A stretch of DNA of 64,000 nucleotides from the NCBI GenBank assembly GCA_030697175.1, contig JAUYQR010000015.1:248001-312000 (forward strand). Reading direction: 5' to 3'. The translations under genes and the position numbers were made by a program. The notes beneath the pieces are model-generated. The model saw nothing but the letters and a program-made list of their open reading frames with translations. It did not search any database and was not told the DNA's origin. The DNA comes from Paracoccaceae bacterium (GTDB lineage Bacteria; Pseudomonadota; Alphaproteobacteria; Rhodobacterales; Rhodobacteraceae). Each line of letters opens with the position of its first letter. The first letter of the stretch is position 1. Below, one piece after another: positions 27,100 to 35,722 of the stretch.

Positions 27100-27758
27100 G
27101 TCACCCGCACTTCCTCGGCAAAGTTCTTGCCCACCGCCGGGAATTCCATCTCCAGGTCGATGTCGGGCGTGTATTCCGCCAGGGCCGCCTGCAACGCCGC
27201 ATCAGCGGCACCCAGATCCGGCGCGTAAGCCTCGGCCACGCAACCCGCGCCGCCGGTCACCACCGGATCGAAGGCAATCGTGTAGGCCGTGTAATACCCC
27301 GGATCGTAAACCTGCACGATCAACGGCTCCGCCCCCAGCGGCACCGGCGCCTCGAACGTCCGCACATGGACCGAGGTGATCTTGCCCGCCGCATAACTGG
27401 CACTCCACTCTGCCGGTGCCGAAAGCGCCAACTCCTGCTCGGCGATCAGCGCATAGGTGTCGCCGGCAAACCCCGCGTCCCAGTTCATGTCGAACCCCGA
27501 AAGCCGCGCCTCCTCATCGGCAGTCAGCTTGCCGTCCCAATCCGGGTCCAGCCCCATGTCGCCCACGATCGAAAGGGAATACAGGTCATCGTAGGTCCAG
27601 CTTATCCGCAGCCCGGTCGCCCGGTTCTGGGCGTCCAGCATCACCTCGACCCGCGTGTCGATGAACACATGCGGATGCGCCAAAGCCGGCCCTGCCAGCC
27701 CCGCCATCACCCCTCCAAGAACCAGCCCGACACCCTGCATGGCGTGCAAGCTAGTCAT
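27084..27758 (-). CDS. DUF1007 periplasmic protein, partner of the NicO transporter
   Basis: 224 residues. Signal peptide 1-26 ends PALA, and the mature protein begins HPHVFIDTRVEVMLD, the DUF1007 signature with a potential metal-binding N-terminal His-Pro-His. DUF1007 genes regularly precede NicO-type metal transporters, and here the two overlap. Likely a periplasmic metal-handling accessory. The ATG at 27758 has a purine-rich GGTGGGGGG ahead of it. Confidence 0.87.
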   Translation of the reverse strand: MTSLHAMQGVGLVLGGVMAGLAGPALAHPHVFIDTRVEVMLDAQNRATGLRISWTYDDLYSLSIVGDMGLDPDWDGKLTADEEARLSGFDMNWDAGFAGDTYALIAEQELALSAPAEWSASYAAGKITSVHVRTFEAPVPLGAEPLIVQVYDPGYYTAYTIAFDPVVTGGAGCVAEAYAPDLGAADAALQAALAEYTPDIDLEMEFPAVGKNFAEEVRVTCAAP

Positions 27759-27803
27759 TCCCCCCACCCGCGCCAACCCCGACGTGACGCGGGCAGGCGA
27801 AGA

Positions 27804-28763
27804 TCAGCCATGCCGCAGCGCCGGATGCATCGCGGTGTCGTAAATCCCTTCCGCCTTGCCCAGCACCTGCGCCGCGCGGCCCACGATCAACGGGTCCGCC
27901 ACCCCGATTGCGGCGGCATCCTTGCCCGGATAGTCCAGCGTCGACAGGAAATGCCGCATCGCGTTCAGCCGCGCCCGCTTCTTGTCATTCGACTTCACGA
28001 TCACCCAGGGCGCATCGGCGGTGTCGGTGTAAAAGAACATCGCCTCCTTCGCCTCGGTGTAATCATCCCAGCGTTCAAGACTGGCCTTGTCGATGGGGCT
28101 CAGTTTCCACATCTTCAACGGATCGGTTTCCCGCGCCAGAAAGCGTGCGCGCTGTTCTTCGCGCGTGACGCTGAACCAGTATTTGTACAGCCGGATCCCA
28201 GACCGTACCAGCATCCGCTCGATCTCCGGCGCCTGACGCATGAATTCAAGGTATTCCGAAGGGCTGCAGAACCCCATCACGCGCTCCACGCCCGCGCGGT
28301 TGTACCAGCTGCGGTCAAAGAACACGATTTCTCCGGCAGTCGGCAGATGCTGGATGTAGCGCTGAAAGAACCACTCGCCCTGTTCCTTTTCGGATGGCTT
28401 GGTCAGCGCCACGACGCGGGCATAACGCGGGTTCAGATGCTCCATGAACCGCTTGATCGTGCCGCCCTTGCCGGCGGCATCACGGCCCTCCATCAGGATG
28501 ACGAACTTCTGCCCGGTCTCCTGCGCCCAGATCTGCACCTTCAGAAGCTCGGCCTGCAACCGCGCCTTTTCCGCCTCATAGGTCGCGCGGCCAAGCGGGC
28601 GACCGTAGGGATAGCGCCCGGTCTCGAACGCCTCACGGATCGCGTCGGCGTCGACGGCGGGAAACTGCTGCGGCCCGCGCGGCGGCCCGGCCTGCACAGC
28701 ACTTGCGCCGGGCGCCGTGATGACGGAACCCTCGGCACTGTCCAGCTGGTCCAGATCGTCCAT
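27804..28763 (-). CDS. ppk2: Polyphosphate kinase 2
   Basis: 319 residues. It transfers phosphate between polyphosphate and nucleoside diphosphates. Walker A MEGRDAAGKGGTIKR, the HLNPRYARVVALTKPSEKE segment, Walker B-like EIVFFDRSWYNRAGVERVMGF and the lid region RARFLARETDPLKMWKLSP all fit class I single-domain PPK2. The frame is open far upstream, but MDDLDQLD at 28763 follows the intergenic gap. A 45-residue disordered N-terminus precedes the core domain. Confidence 0.94.
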   Translation of the reverse strand: MDDLDQLDSAEGSVITAPGASAVQAGPPRGPQQFPAVDADAIREAFETGRYPYGRPLGRATYEAEKARLQAELLKVQIWAQETGQKFVILMEGRDAAGKGGTIKRFMEHLNPRYARVVALTKPSEKEQGEWFFQRYIQHLPTAGEIVFFDRSWYNRAGVERVMGFCSPSEYLEFMRQAPEIERMLVRSGIRLYKYWFSVTREEQRARFLARETDPLKMWKLSPIDKASLERWDDYTEAKEAMFFYTDTADAPWVIVKSNDKKRARLNAMRHFLSTLDYPGKDAAAIGVADPLIVGRAAQVLGKAEGIYDTAMHPALRHG

Positions 28764-28907
28764 GCCCGCCCCCCACCGCTGTCTGCATCTCAGCCCATAG
28801 CAGACTTGCCCCATCCTGTCCTTGATCGGCGTCAAACCATGCAAAGCGGGCTTCACCTTGCCCGGCCTTGCCCCTAGGCTTTGCCCATCACCATGGAGTA
28901 TCCCGCG

Positions 28908-29567
28908 ATGATCACCCTCTACGGCGTCTTTCGCAGCCGCGCCTCGCGCCCGATCTGGCTGCTTTACGAACTGGACCTGCCGTTCACCCATGTGCCGGTG
29001 ATCCAGGCCTACCGGCTGGCGAAAGCCTCCGCCCCCGATGCGCCGTTGAACACCACCTCGCCCGCGTTCCTGCAGGTCAACCCGCTGGGCCAAGTCCCGG
29101 CCTATGTCGAGGGCGACCTGACGCTGACCGAAAGCCTTGCCATCACCAACCACATCGCCCGGACACGTGGCGGCGCGCTCGGCCCGCAAACCCCCGCCGA
29201 ACACGCCCTGATCGACCAATGGACGCTGCTGGCCGTGACGGCGATCGAAGGCCCGGCGCTGGAGATCCTGAACGTGACAGGGGCCGGCGGCGACAAGACC
29301 CCCGAAGGCCAGGCCACCATCGCGATCTGCGCCGAGAAACTGCGCCGCCCGCTGGCGCGGCTTCAGGCCCACCTTGCAATGCACCCGTGGCTTGTCGGCG
29401 ACCGCTTCACCGTGGCCGATCTGAACACCGCCGAATGCCTGCGCTACGCGCAAGGCCACCCCACGCTGCTGGGCGAGTTTCCGGCGGTGAAGGCATGGCT
29501 GGAAAAATGCCAGTCGCGCCCCGGGTTCAAGAAGATGTGGGGCGCGCGCATGGCCGAGCCTGCGTAA
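28908..29567 (+). CDS. Glutathione S-transferase family protein
   Basis: 219 residues. The N-terminal thioredoxin-like domain (1-80) has LYGVFRSRASRPIWLLYEL with the catalytic Ser/Arg region, VNPLGQVPAYVEGD (cis-proline) and LTESLAIT (glutathione-binding E-S). The C-terminal helical domain has VGDRFTVADLNTAE. Substrate unknown. Start at the MITLYG ATG rather than an upstream ATG, with GGAG ten bases ahead. Confidence 0.88.
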   Translation: MITLYGVFRSRASRPIWLLYELDLPFTHVPVIQAYRLAKASAPDAPLNTTSPAFLQVNPLGQVPAYVEGDLTLTESLAITNHIARTRGGALGPQTPAEHALIDQWTLLAVTAIEGPALEILNVTGAGGDKTPEGQATIAICAEKLRRPLARLQAHLAMHPWLVGDRFTVADLNTAECLRYAQGHPTLLGEFPAVKAWLEKCQSRPGFKKMWGARMAEPA

Positions 29568-29582
29568 GCCCTGCCGACAGAA

Positions 29583-29627
29583 GCGGGGGGTTTCACACCC
29601 CCCGCACCCCCGGCGGGATATTTGGAG
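29583..29627 (-). repeat. GTGAA-loop intergenic hairpin repeat, copy B
   Basis: Read on the minus strand it contains CCAAATATCCCGCC followed by a perfect 8-bp stem GCGGGGGG/CCCCCCGC whose loop reads TTTCACA on the plus strand (TGTGAAA on the minus). It begins 16 bp after the GST stop and could serve as its transcript end. Confidence 0.75.
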
Positions 29628-29788
29628 AAGAGGAAACCTTGAAGGAAGTGGTCAGTCACCCCGCCCGCAGGCGACCCGCGCGGCGGAGTGGCTTCCCCTT
29701 CACGGTCATCGGCGTCCCCGCCTGTACCGTGACGCAAGGTTAGACGCCTCATGTTAGAAAAGAATTAACGCTGACGGCTTTCCCTTCG

Positions 29789-29828
29789 CCAAATATCCCA
29801 CGGGGGTCCGGGGGTGTGAAACCCCCGG
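29789..29828 (+). repeat. GTGAA-loop intergenic hairpin repeat, copy C
   Basis: CCAAATATCCCACGGG block and stem CCGGGGGT/ACCCCCGG with loop GTGAA (29808-29828). It is in inverse orientation to copy B, 160 bp away, and lies just downstream of the epimerase gene's ancestral stop. The stem differs from copy A by a compensated A-T to G-C pair. Confidence 0.75.
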
Positions 29829-29840
29829 TCCGCCGCAGGC

Positions 29841-30728
29841 TCAGCGCACGTAGTTGCGCCAGTTGTGCGCTTCCTTGAAGCCCAGAACCTAACGGATCTT
29901 GCGGTTCGACAGCAGGCTCTCCTCTTCGCTCACAGGACGTGACAAGGGGACGTTGGGAAAGAACCGCGGCAGCAATTCCGAATTCGGTTGCGGAACCGAA
30001 TTGGTATCGTTCACCGCGTTGAACACCTGGAACCCAAGCCCGTCCGTCTTCAGGCACAGGTCCACGATCTGCCCCAGATCACGCGCATCAATGTAGCTGA
30101 AGGTGATCCGCCGGCGCTGGCCCGGATCGGAGGCCAGGGGCGGGAACACCGTCGCGTATTCATGCGGCTCGATCACGTTGCCGATGCGCAAGGCATAGAC
30201 ATCCGCCCCGAAGCGGCGCTGGAAACTCCGCGCGGTAACCTCGTTCACCTTCTTCGACATGCCGTAGCTGTCCATCGGGTCGATGTCGTAATCTTCCTCC
30301 AGCGGCAGCACCTTCGGGTCCACCTCGCCGTCGCTGAAACAGACGCCATAGGTCGTCTCTGACGAGGCCACGATCACCTTGCGCACCCCCATCTTCAGCG
30401 CCGCCTCCAGCACGTTGTAGGTGCCCATCACGTTGACCCGGTAGGTCTCGGTATCCGGCATCATCAGATGCCGCGGCACCGCCGCAAAATGCACCACCGC
30501 GTCGAACAGTTGCGCGCCTGCCGGGCTCTCCATCTCGTCATAGCCCGCATGGGTGCGCATCGCCGAATAGACCTGCCCCGCATCGGTGATGTCGCCGATC
30601 AGGTCATGCACCCCCGGATGCCCCAACCCCACCCGGTCGAAGTTCAAGACCCGATGCCCCGCCGCCGCCAGATAGGCCACCACATGCTTGCCCGCCTTGC
30701 CCGATCCGCCCGTGAACAATACCCGCAT
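29841..30728 (-). pseudogene. NAD-dependent epimerase/dehydratase with premature TAG near the C-terminus
   Basis: Extended-SDR sugar-nucleotide epimerase fold: GGSGKAGKHV nucleotide-binding loop at residues 7-16, YGMSKKVNE catalytic Tyr-x3-Lys. Translation stops at TAG (29889-29891) after SNRKIR, residue 279. The same frame continues VLGFKEAHNWRNYVR and then meets TGA at 29841-29843. That continuation looks like a genuine SDR C-terminus, so the codon was probably GAG. The protein loses only 16 residues and may still work. Substrate unknown. Confidence 0.8.
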
Positions 30729-30852
30729 CTTCGCATCCTCCTCGATTTTGCCAAACCTAGGCCGCCCGCACCCGACCTTCCACCCCCCACATCTTGCGCC
30801 CCTCCCCCCAAGGGTGATCTAATGCCAGCACTTCCCCTTACGCGAGCACCCC

Positions 30853-32802
30853 ATGAACGACCTCCTCTCCGGCGCCGACACCTATGACGCCTCCTCGATC
30901 GAGGTTCTCGAAGGGCTGGAGCCCGTCCGCAAACGCCCAGGCATGTATATCGGCGGCACCGACGAACGCGCGCTGCATCACATGGTCGCCGAGATCCTCG
31001 ACAACGCGATGGACGAGGCCGTCGCCGGCCACGCCAACCGCATCGAACTCGAACTCCACGACGACAACTCCGTCACCGTGCGCGACAACGGCCGCGGCAT
31101 CCCCGTCGACCCGCACCCGAAATTCCCCGGCAAATCCGCGCTGGAGGTGATCCTCTGCACCCTGCACTCCGGCGGCAAGTTCTCCAACAAGGCCTACTCC
31201 ACCAGCGGAGGCCTGAACGGCGTCGGCTCCTCGGTCGTCAACGCGCTCTCCGATCTGATGACCGTGCAGGTCGCGCTCAACAAGGAGCTTTACGAACAGT
31301 CCTTCTCGCGCGGCATCCCGCGCGGCCCGATCCAGAAGCTGGGGCCGATCCAGAACCGCCGCGGCACCACCGTCACCTTCCACCCCGACCCCGAGATCTT
31401 CGGCCACCAGACCCTGAAGCCCGGCCGCCTGATGAAACTGGCGCGCTCCAAGGCCTATCTCTTTTCCGGCGTCGAGATCCGCTGGAAATCCGCCATTCCC
31501 GATGGTGACACGCCGCAAGAGGCGGTGTTCCACTTCCCCGGCGGCCTTGCGCAATACCTGTCGGACACGCTGCAAAAGACCACCACCTACGCCGATCGCC
31601 CGTTTGCCGGCAAAGTCGGCTTTCCCGAAAAATACAACGTCCCCGGCTCGGTCGAATGGGCAATCAACTGGACGCCGGCGCGCGACGGTTTCATCCAGTC
31701 CTATTGCAACACCGTGCCCACACCCGAAGGCGGCACGCATGAGGCCGGCTTCTGGGCCGCGATCCTGAAAGGCATCCGCGCCTATGGCGAGCGTGTGAAA
31801 AACCGCAAGGCCGAACTGATCACCCGCGATGACATGCTGACCGGCGGCTGCGCGCTCATTTCCGTCTTTATCCGCGAACCGCAATTCGTCGGCCAGACCA
31901 AAGACCGCCTCGCCACCGAAGAGGCCGCCAAATACGTCGAAAACGCCGTGCGCGACCATTTCGACACCTGGCTGGCCGCCGATCCCAAATCCGCAGGCTC
32001 GATCCTCGATTTCCTTGTGCTGCGCGCCGAGGAACGGCTGAAACGGCGCGAGGAAAAGGAAACCCAGCGCAAGACCGCCACCAAGAAACTCCGCCTGCCC
32101 GGCAAATTGACCGACTGTTCGTCAAAAACCCGCGAAGGCACGGAACTCTTCATCGTCGAAGGCGATAGCGCCGGTGGTTCCGCCAAAGGCGCGCGGTCCC
32201 GTGAAACCCAGGCGCTGCTGCCACTCAAGGGTAAAATCCTGAACGTGCTTGGCGCGGCCTCTGCGAAACTCAACGACAACTCCGAGATTCGCGATATCTG
32301 CGAGGCGCTTGGCGTCAACATGGGCACCCGCTTCAACGTCGAAGACCTGCGCTACGAAAAGATCATCATCATGACCGACGCCGACGTTGACGGCGCGCAT
32401 ATCGCGAGCCTGCTGATGACCTTCTTCTTCACCCAGATGCGCCCGCTGATCGACAAGGGCCACCTCTACCTCGCCTGCCCGCCGCTTTACCGGCTGACCC
32501 AGGGGCCAAAGCGGATGTATGTGGCGGATGATGCCGAAAAGGAGGTCTGGCTTGCCAAGGGCTTGGGCGGCAAGGGCAAAATCGACGTGCAGCGGTTCAA
32601 GGGTCTGGGCGAGATGGACGCGAAAGACCTGAAGGACACCACGATGAACCCCCTGACGCGCAAGCTGATCCGGGTCAGCATCGACGAGGACGAGCCGGGC
32701 GATACCTCCGATCTGGTGGAGCGGCTGATGGGCAAGAAGCCGGAATTGCGGTTCCAGTATATCCAGGAGAACGCGCGGTTTGTGGAGGAGTTGGATGTTT
32801 GA
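30853..32802 (+). CDS. parE: DNA topoisomerase IV subunit B
   Basis: 649 residues. ATP-binding subunit of the decatenating type IIA topoisomerase. GHKL motifs are present: EILDNAMDEAV, VRDNGRGIPVDPHP, GGLNGVGSSVVNALS; the TOPRIM part has EGDSAGGSAKGARSRETQALL, PLKGKILNV and TDADVDGAH; it ends RFKGLGEMDAKDLKDTTMNP and RFQYIQENA. GyrB would be longer (about 800 residues) and lacks this C-terminal arrangement, so ParE is favoured. Transcribed divergently from the epimerase. Confidence 0.95.
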   Translation: MNDLLSGADTYDASSIEVLEGLEPVRKRPGMYIGGTDERALHHMVAEILDNAMDEAVAGHANRIELELHDDNSVTVRDNGRGIPVDPHPKFPGKSALEVILCTLHSGGKFSNKAYSTSGGLNGVGSSVVNALSDLMTVQVALNKELYEQSFSRGIPRGPIQKLGPIQNRRGTTVTFHPDPEIFGHQTLKPGRLMKLARSKAYLFSGVEIRWKSAIPDGDTPQEAVFHFPGGLAQYLSDTLQKTTTYADRPFAGKVGFPEKYNVPGSVEWAINWTPARDGFIQSYCNTVPTPEGGTHEAGFWAAILKGIRAYGERVKNRKAELITRDDMLTGGCALISVFIREPQFVGQTKDRLATEEAAKYVENAVRDHFDTWLAADPKSAGSILDFLVLRAEERLKRREEKETQRKTATKKLRLPGKLTDCSSKTREGTELFIVEGDSAGGSAKGARSRETQALLPLKGKILNVLGAASAKLNDNSEIRDICEALGVNMGTRFNVEDLRYEKIIIMTDADVDGAHIASLLMTFFFTQMRPLIDKGHLYLACPPLYRLTQGPKRMYVADDAEKEVWLAKGLGGKGKIDVQRFKGLGEMDAKDLKDTTMNPLTRKLIRVSIDEDEPGDTSDLVERLMGKKPELRFQYIQENARFVEELDV

Positions 32803-32811
32803 GGGCTTGGG

Positions 32812-33618
32812 TTACCCTTTTGCCAAGCCAAGTTTGCGCTGGATAAGATACCTTATGGAAGGCTTCAGCAAAGGCAGTCGGCTTGACTGTCCATTGAACC
32901 GAAGGCTTTCAGATAACCGCCAGCCTGGCTTGATCTCGGCAGCCCCCCGCCGCACAATGAACATAGCGCTTCTGACCTCGACCGAAGCGACCATTTCAGG
33001 CTCACTGGCTGCCAGAATAGAGACCTCGAACAGGAGGTTCGAGAGACTTGGCTGAGAAGCGAAATGCCTGTCCAGCCGGTAATTCTGCCAATGCGCCCAA
33101 GCCCAGTCCTCAACAATGTATGCAGCACCCGGGCGAAGCATAGGGAAGAATAACTCAAACGAACGTCGACTTTCTATATACCGATGTGATGCATCATCGA
33201 TCACAAGATCAAGCTCAGAGGACCCGAAATGCGCGGCAATTCTTGCTGGCAGTGAGGGATCGCTTTGGCTGGTCTCGAAATCTATCCGAACTCGATCCTT
33301 GATTTGTGGCAAGGCAGAAATTGCAGCCATGATCGGCGCAGTTGCCTGCGAGTGTTCTACGCCCATGTAGCGCAAAGCCGGTTCGAAGGAAGGCAATAAA
33401 ATCGACATGCCACCCTGCCATACCCCAAGCTCCAAGACTCTTTCTACTCGCTCGCGCTCCACGAGATCGCAATACATTTCGATCCAACTCTTTGGCTTGA
33501 GCAGAATTACTCCGTCGGGCCCAGTTCTCTTGGAATAGTCCGAAGTCGACGTAATGTAGCGTACGCCTGCGTAAGTGAATTCATCATCCGATTCAATAAT
33601 TGGCCGCGCATTCGCCAT
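32812..33618 (-). CDS. Class I SAM-dependent methyltransferase (Methyltransf_24-like), AT-richer than neighbours
   Basis: 268 residues. The SAM site is VERVLELGVWQGGMSIL (about 62-78), then MGVEHSQ, and the acidic LDLVIDDASHRY motif; the VEDWAWAHW segment is like those of sugar or natural-product O-methyltransferases and cephalosporin-hydroxylase-type proteins. The ATG at 33618 is chosen because AAGGAG lies eight bases upstream; GTG and ATG codons at 33627 and 33624 are too close to it. Base composition and codon use are clearly less GC-biased than in parE or mttB on either side, pointing to acquisition. Substrate unknown. Confidence 0.82.
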   Translation of the reverse strand: MANARPIIESDDEFTYAGVRYITSTSDYSKRTGPDGVILLKPKSWIEMYCDLVERERVERVLELGVWQGGMSILLPSFEPALRYMGVEHSQATAPIMAAISALPQIKDRVRIDFETSQSDPSLPARIAAHFGSSELDLVIDDASHRYIESRRSFELFFPMLRPGAAYIVEDWAWAHWQNYRLDRHFASQPSLSNLLFEVSILAASEPEMVASVEVRSAMFIVRRGAAEIKPGWRLSESLRFNGQSSRLPLLKPSIRYLIQRKLGLAKG

Positions 33619-34054
33619 CGGCATCACTCCTTAACATTCAACGAACATACATCTACTATGCACTATAGAAAGACAATAGGGGATCCTTGGCGGCAATCGA
33701 CGGGGGTTTCATTTTGCCAAACCCCTTTCCATTTTTGCGCAGCAAGCGTGGCGTAGTTACCAACCCACCAAAACTTCTTCTACCGGTCAGATTTGTCCCG
33801 CGACAAATCGGACAATGTCTGAACCACCCCCTTGGCTTCCGGCTCGCGCCTCCAGCCAATCGAGCCGGGCAACTGTCCACTGGACAGTCCCCTTCCGGCC
33901 CTCAGCGCCACGCCCAACCCCTAAACGCCTCCCCTCCCCCTCGTGGGGAGGGGCCGGGGGAGGGGGGCCACCCCCCACAACCATTAACAACCCCTTACCA
34001 CCCAAAAAAACCCAAGCAAAATCAACGGCCCGCCAGATGTCCCACGGTGGGACA
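33619..34054. other. 436-bp non-coding gap with several palindromes
   Basis: No credible gene. It holds perfect inverted repeats GATTTGTC-N4-GACAAATC (33790-33809) and ACTGTCC-N3-GGACAGT (33872-33888), and copy 1 of a composite repeat (33929-34056). The methyltransferase promoter should lie at its left end, which is AT-rich. Confidence 0.6.
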
Positions 34055-34056
34055 TC
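33929..34056 (+). repeat. Composite intergenic repeat, copy 1
   Basis: Three parts: a 9-bp hairpin CCCCTCCCC/GGGGAGGGG (33931-33953) followed by a G-rich tract; a TTAACAA spacer motif (33984-33990); and a 21-bp palindrome with arms GATGTCCCAC/GTGGGACATC (34036-34056) that overlaps the stop codon of the mttB-like gene. The same order in inverse orientation is found at 55703-55829. Confidence 0.7.
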
Positions 34057-35611
34057 AGAAGTCCGTCGGCGCCCCGCCTTCCTGCTTCCGCTTCGCCACG
34101 AACCGGCGCAGCTCCTCCTGGTGGTCGCCGTTCATCTCCGGCATCTCGAACTCGGCCATGATCTGCTTGTAAATCCGGTGCGCCCGCTCATGCGTCCAGG
34201 TCGACCCGTCGATCTGCCACGCCTCATAGTTCCGCCAGTCCGAACAGATCGGCGCATAGAAGGCGTCCTGATAGCGGTCCTGGGTATGCTGGACGCCAAA
34301 GTAATGCCCGTTCGGCCCGACCTCCCTGATCGCGTCAAACGCCAGATCATCCTCCGTGGTGGCAAAGGTCGCCTCCTCGAAATAGCGCTGGATCATCTGC
34401 AGCACCTCGCAGTCCATGATGAACTTCTCGGGGGACGCGATCAGCCCGCCCTCCAGCCACCCGGCGGCATGGTAGACCATGTTGGTCCGGCTCTGCACCG
34501 CCGACCACAGGGAATTCGACGTCTCCCACATCGCCTGCCCGTCCGGCACGTTGGCCGCACACACCCCCGACGCCCGCATCGGCACGCCGTAGAACCGCAC
34601 CAACTGCCCGGTCATCTGCGTCGCCCGCATATACTCCGGCGTCCCGAAGGCGGGCGCGCCGGACTTCATGTCGACGTTCGAGGTGAAGGTGCCGATCGCC
34701 ACCGGACAGCCGGGGTTGATGTATTGCAAGAGCGCCAGCGCCGCCAAAGCCTCCGCCAGAGACAGCGCCACTGCGCCCGACATCGTCACCGGCGCCATCG
34801 CCCCCGCAAGGGTAAACGGCGTGATCACCACCGGCTGCCCGCGCCGTGCCATCCGCATCGCGCCGTCCAGCATCGGGAAATCGTGCTTCAGGGGCGAAAC
34901 CGAGTTGATGTTGGTATACATCCGCGGCTTGGCCTGAAACTCCTCCTCGGTCAGCCCGCCCGCGATGCGGACCATCTCCATCACATCCTCGACCCGCTCG
35001 GCGCCAAGCGAATAGGCATGCACGACCTTGTCGGTGATGGTCAGCTTTTCATACAGGCAGTCCAGATGCCGCACCGAAGCGTGGATGTCGATCGGCTCCA
35101 CCGGATAGCCGCCCGCCACGTGGATGCAGTTGAAATACTGCGTCAGCTTCATGAATTCCTTGAACGTCTCGAAGTCGCCCGACCGCTTGCCGCGCTCCAT
35201 GTCCCATGAATTCGGCGGGGAGGAGACGTTGACAAACACCATGTGGTTGCCGCCCATGATGATCTCGCGCGCCGGGTTGCGCGGGGTGATGGTAAAGGTT
35301 TCCGGCGCGTGGCCGACCATTTCCATCACGAAATCCTCGTCCATCCGGACGTTGGTGCCGCTGATCCGGCAGCCCGCCTTGCGCATGATCTCCAGCGCTT
35401 CGGGGTTCAGGAACTCGATCCCGATGTCCGACAGGATGCGCATCGCCGTCTTGTGGACGCGCTGCACGCCTTCGGCATCCAGGGGCTCGATCGGACGGTC
35501 CGGGTTGACCGGAATCCGCCACGGCATCTGGTCGATCACAGCCGTTCCGGCGCGGATCTTCATCCCCGCCCGTCCACCGGCGCGCTTCTTCCGGGTCGGT
35601 TCTTCGGTCAT
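34055..35611 (-). CDS. MttB-family (non-pyrrolysine) methylamine/betaine:corrinoid methyltransferase homologue
   Basis: 518 residues, full length for the family. Seen are the N-terminal RVHKTAMRILSDIGIEFLNPEAL, the GGNHMVFVNVSSPP region, the TIM-barrel core and the C-terminal WTHERAHRIYKQIM. There is no in-frame amber codon, so it belongs to the large group of MttB homologues without pyrrolysine, some of which demethylate glycine betaine or related quaternary amines and pass the methyl group to a corrinoid protein. No corrinoid protein or RamA-like activator gene lies next to it. An AGAGGAG site precedes the ATG. Confidence 0.88.
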   Translation of the reverse strand: MTEEPTRKKRAGGRAGMKIRAGTAVIDQMPWRIPVNPDRPIEPLDAEGVQRVHKTAMRILSDIGIEFLNPEALEIMRKAGCRISGTNVRMDEDFVMEMVGHAPETFTITPRNPAREIIMGGNHMVFVNVSSPPNSWDMERGKRSGDFETFKEFMKLTQYFNCIHVAGGYPVEPIDIHASVRHLDCLYEKLTITDKVVHAYSLGAERVEDVMEMVRIAGGLTEEEFQAKPRMYTNINSVSPLKHDFPMLDGAMRMARRGQPVVITPFTLAGAMAPVTMSGAVALSLAEALAALALLQYINPGCPVAIGTFTSNVDMKSGAPAFGTPEYMRATQMTGQLVRFYGVPMRASGVCAANVPDGQAMWETSNSLWSAVQSRTNMVYHAAGWLEGGLIASPEKFIMDCEVLQMIQRYFEEATFATTEDDLAFDAIREVGPNGHYFGVQHTQDRYQDAFYAPICSDWRNYEAWQIDGSTWTHERAHRIYKQIMAEFEMPEMNGDHQEELRRFVAKRKQEGGAPTDF

Positions 35612-35722
35612 GATTGCTCCTCTCGCATGTCAGAAGGACCATGACGGAAGCAGAGGATGCATGGGAACCGCGTCCGCGACGCGAACATGTCGTTTTCGGA
35701 CGGCGACAGCGGAATGTGCGCG

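Noticed and set aside
29889-29891. Amber codon in the epimerase as possible pyrrolysine or programmed readthrough
   Set aside because: The only MttB-family gene in the window lacks an amber codon, no pyl genes are visible, and the context shows a simple GAG-to-TAG change.
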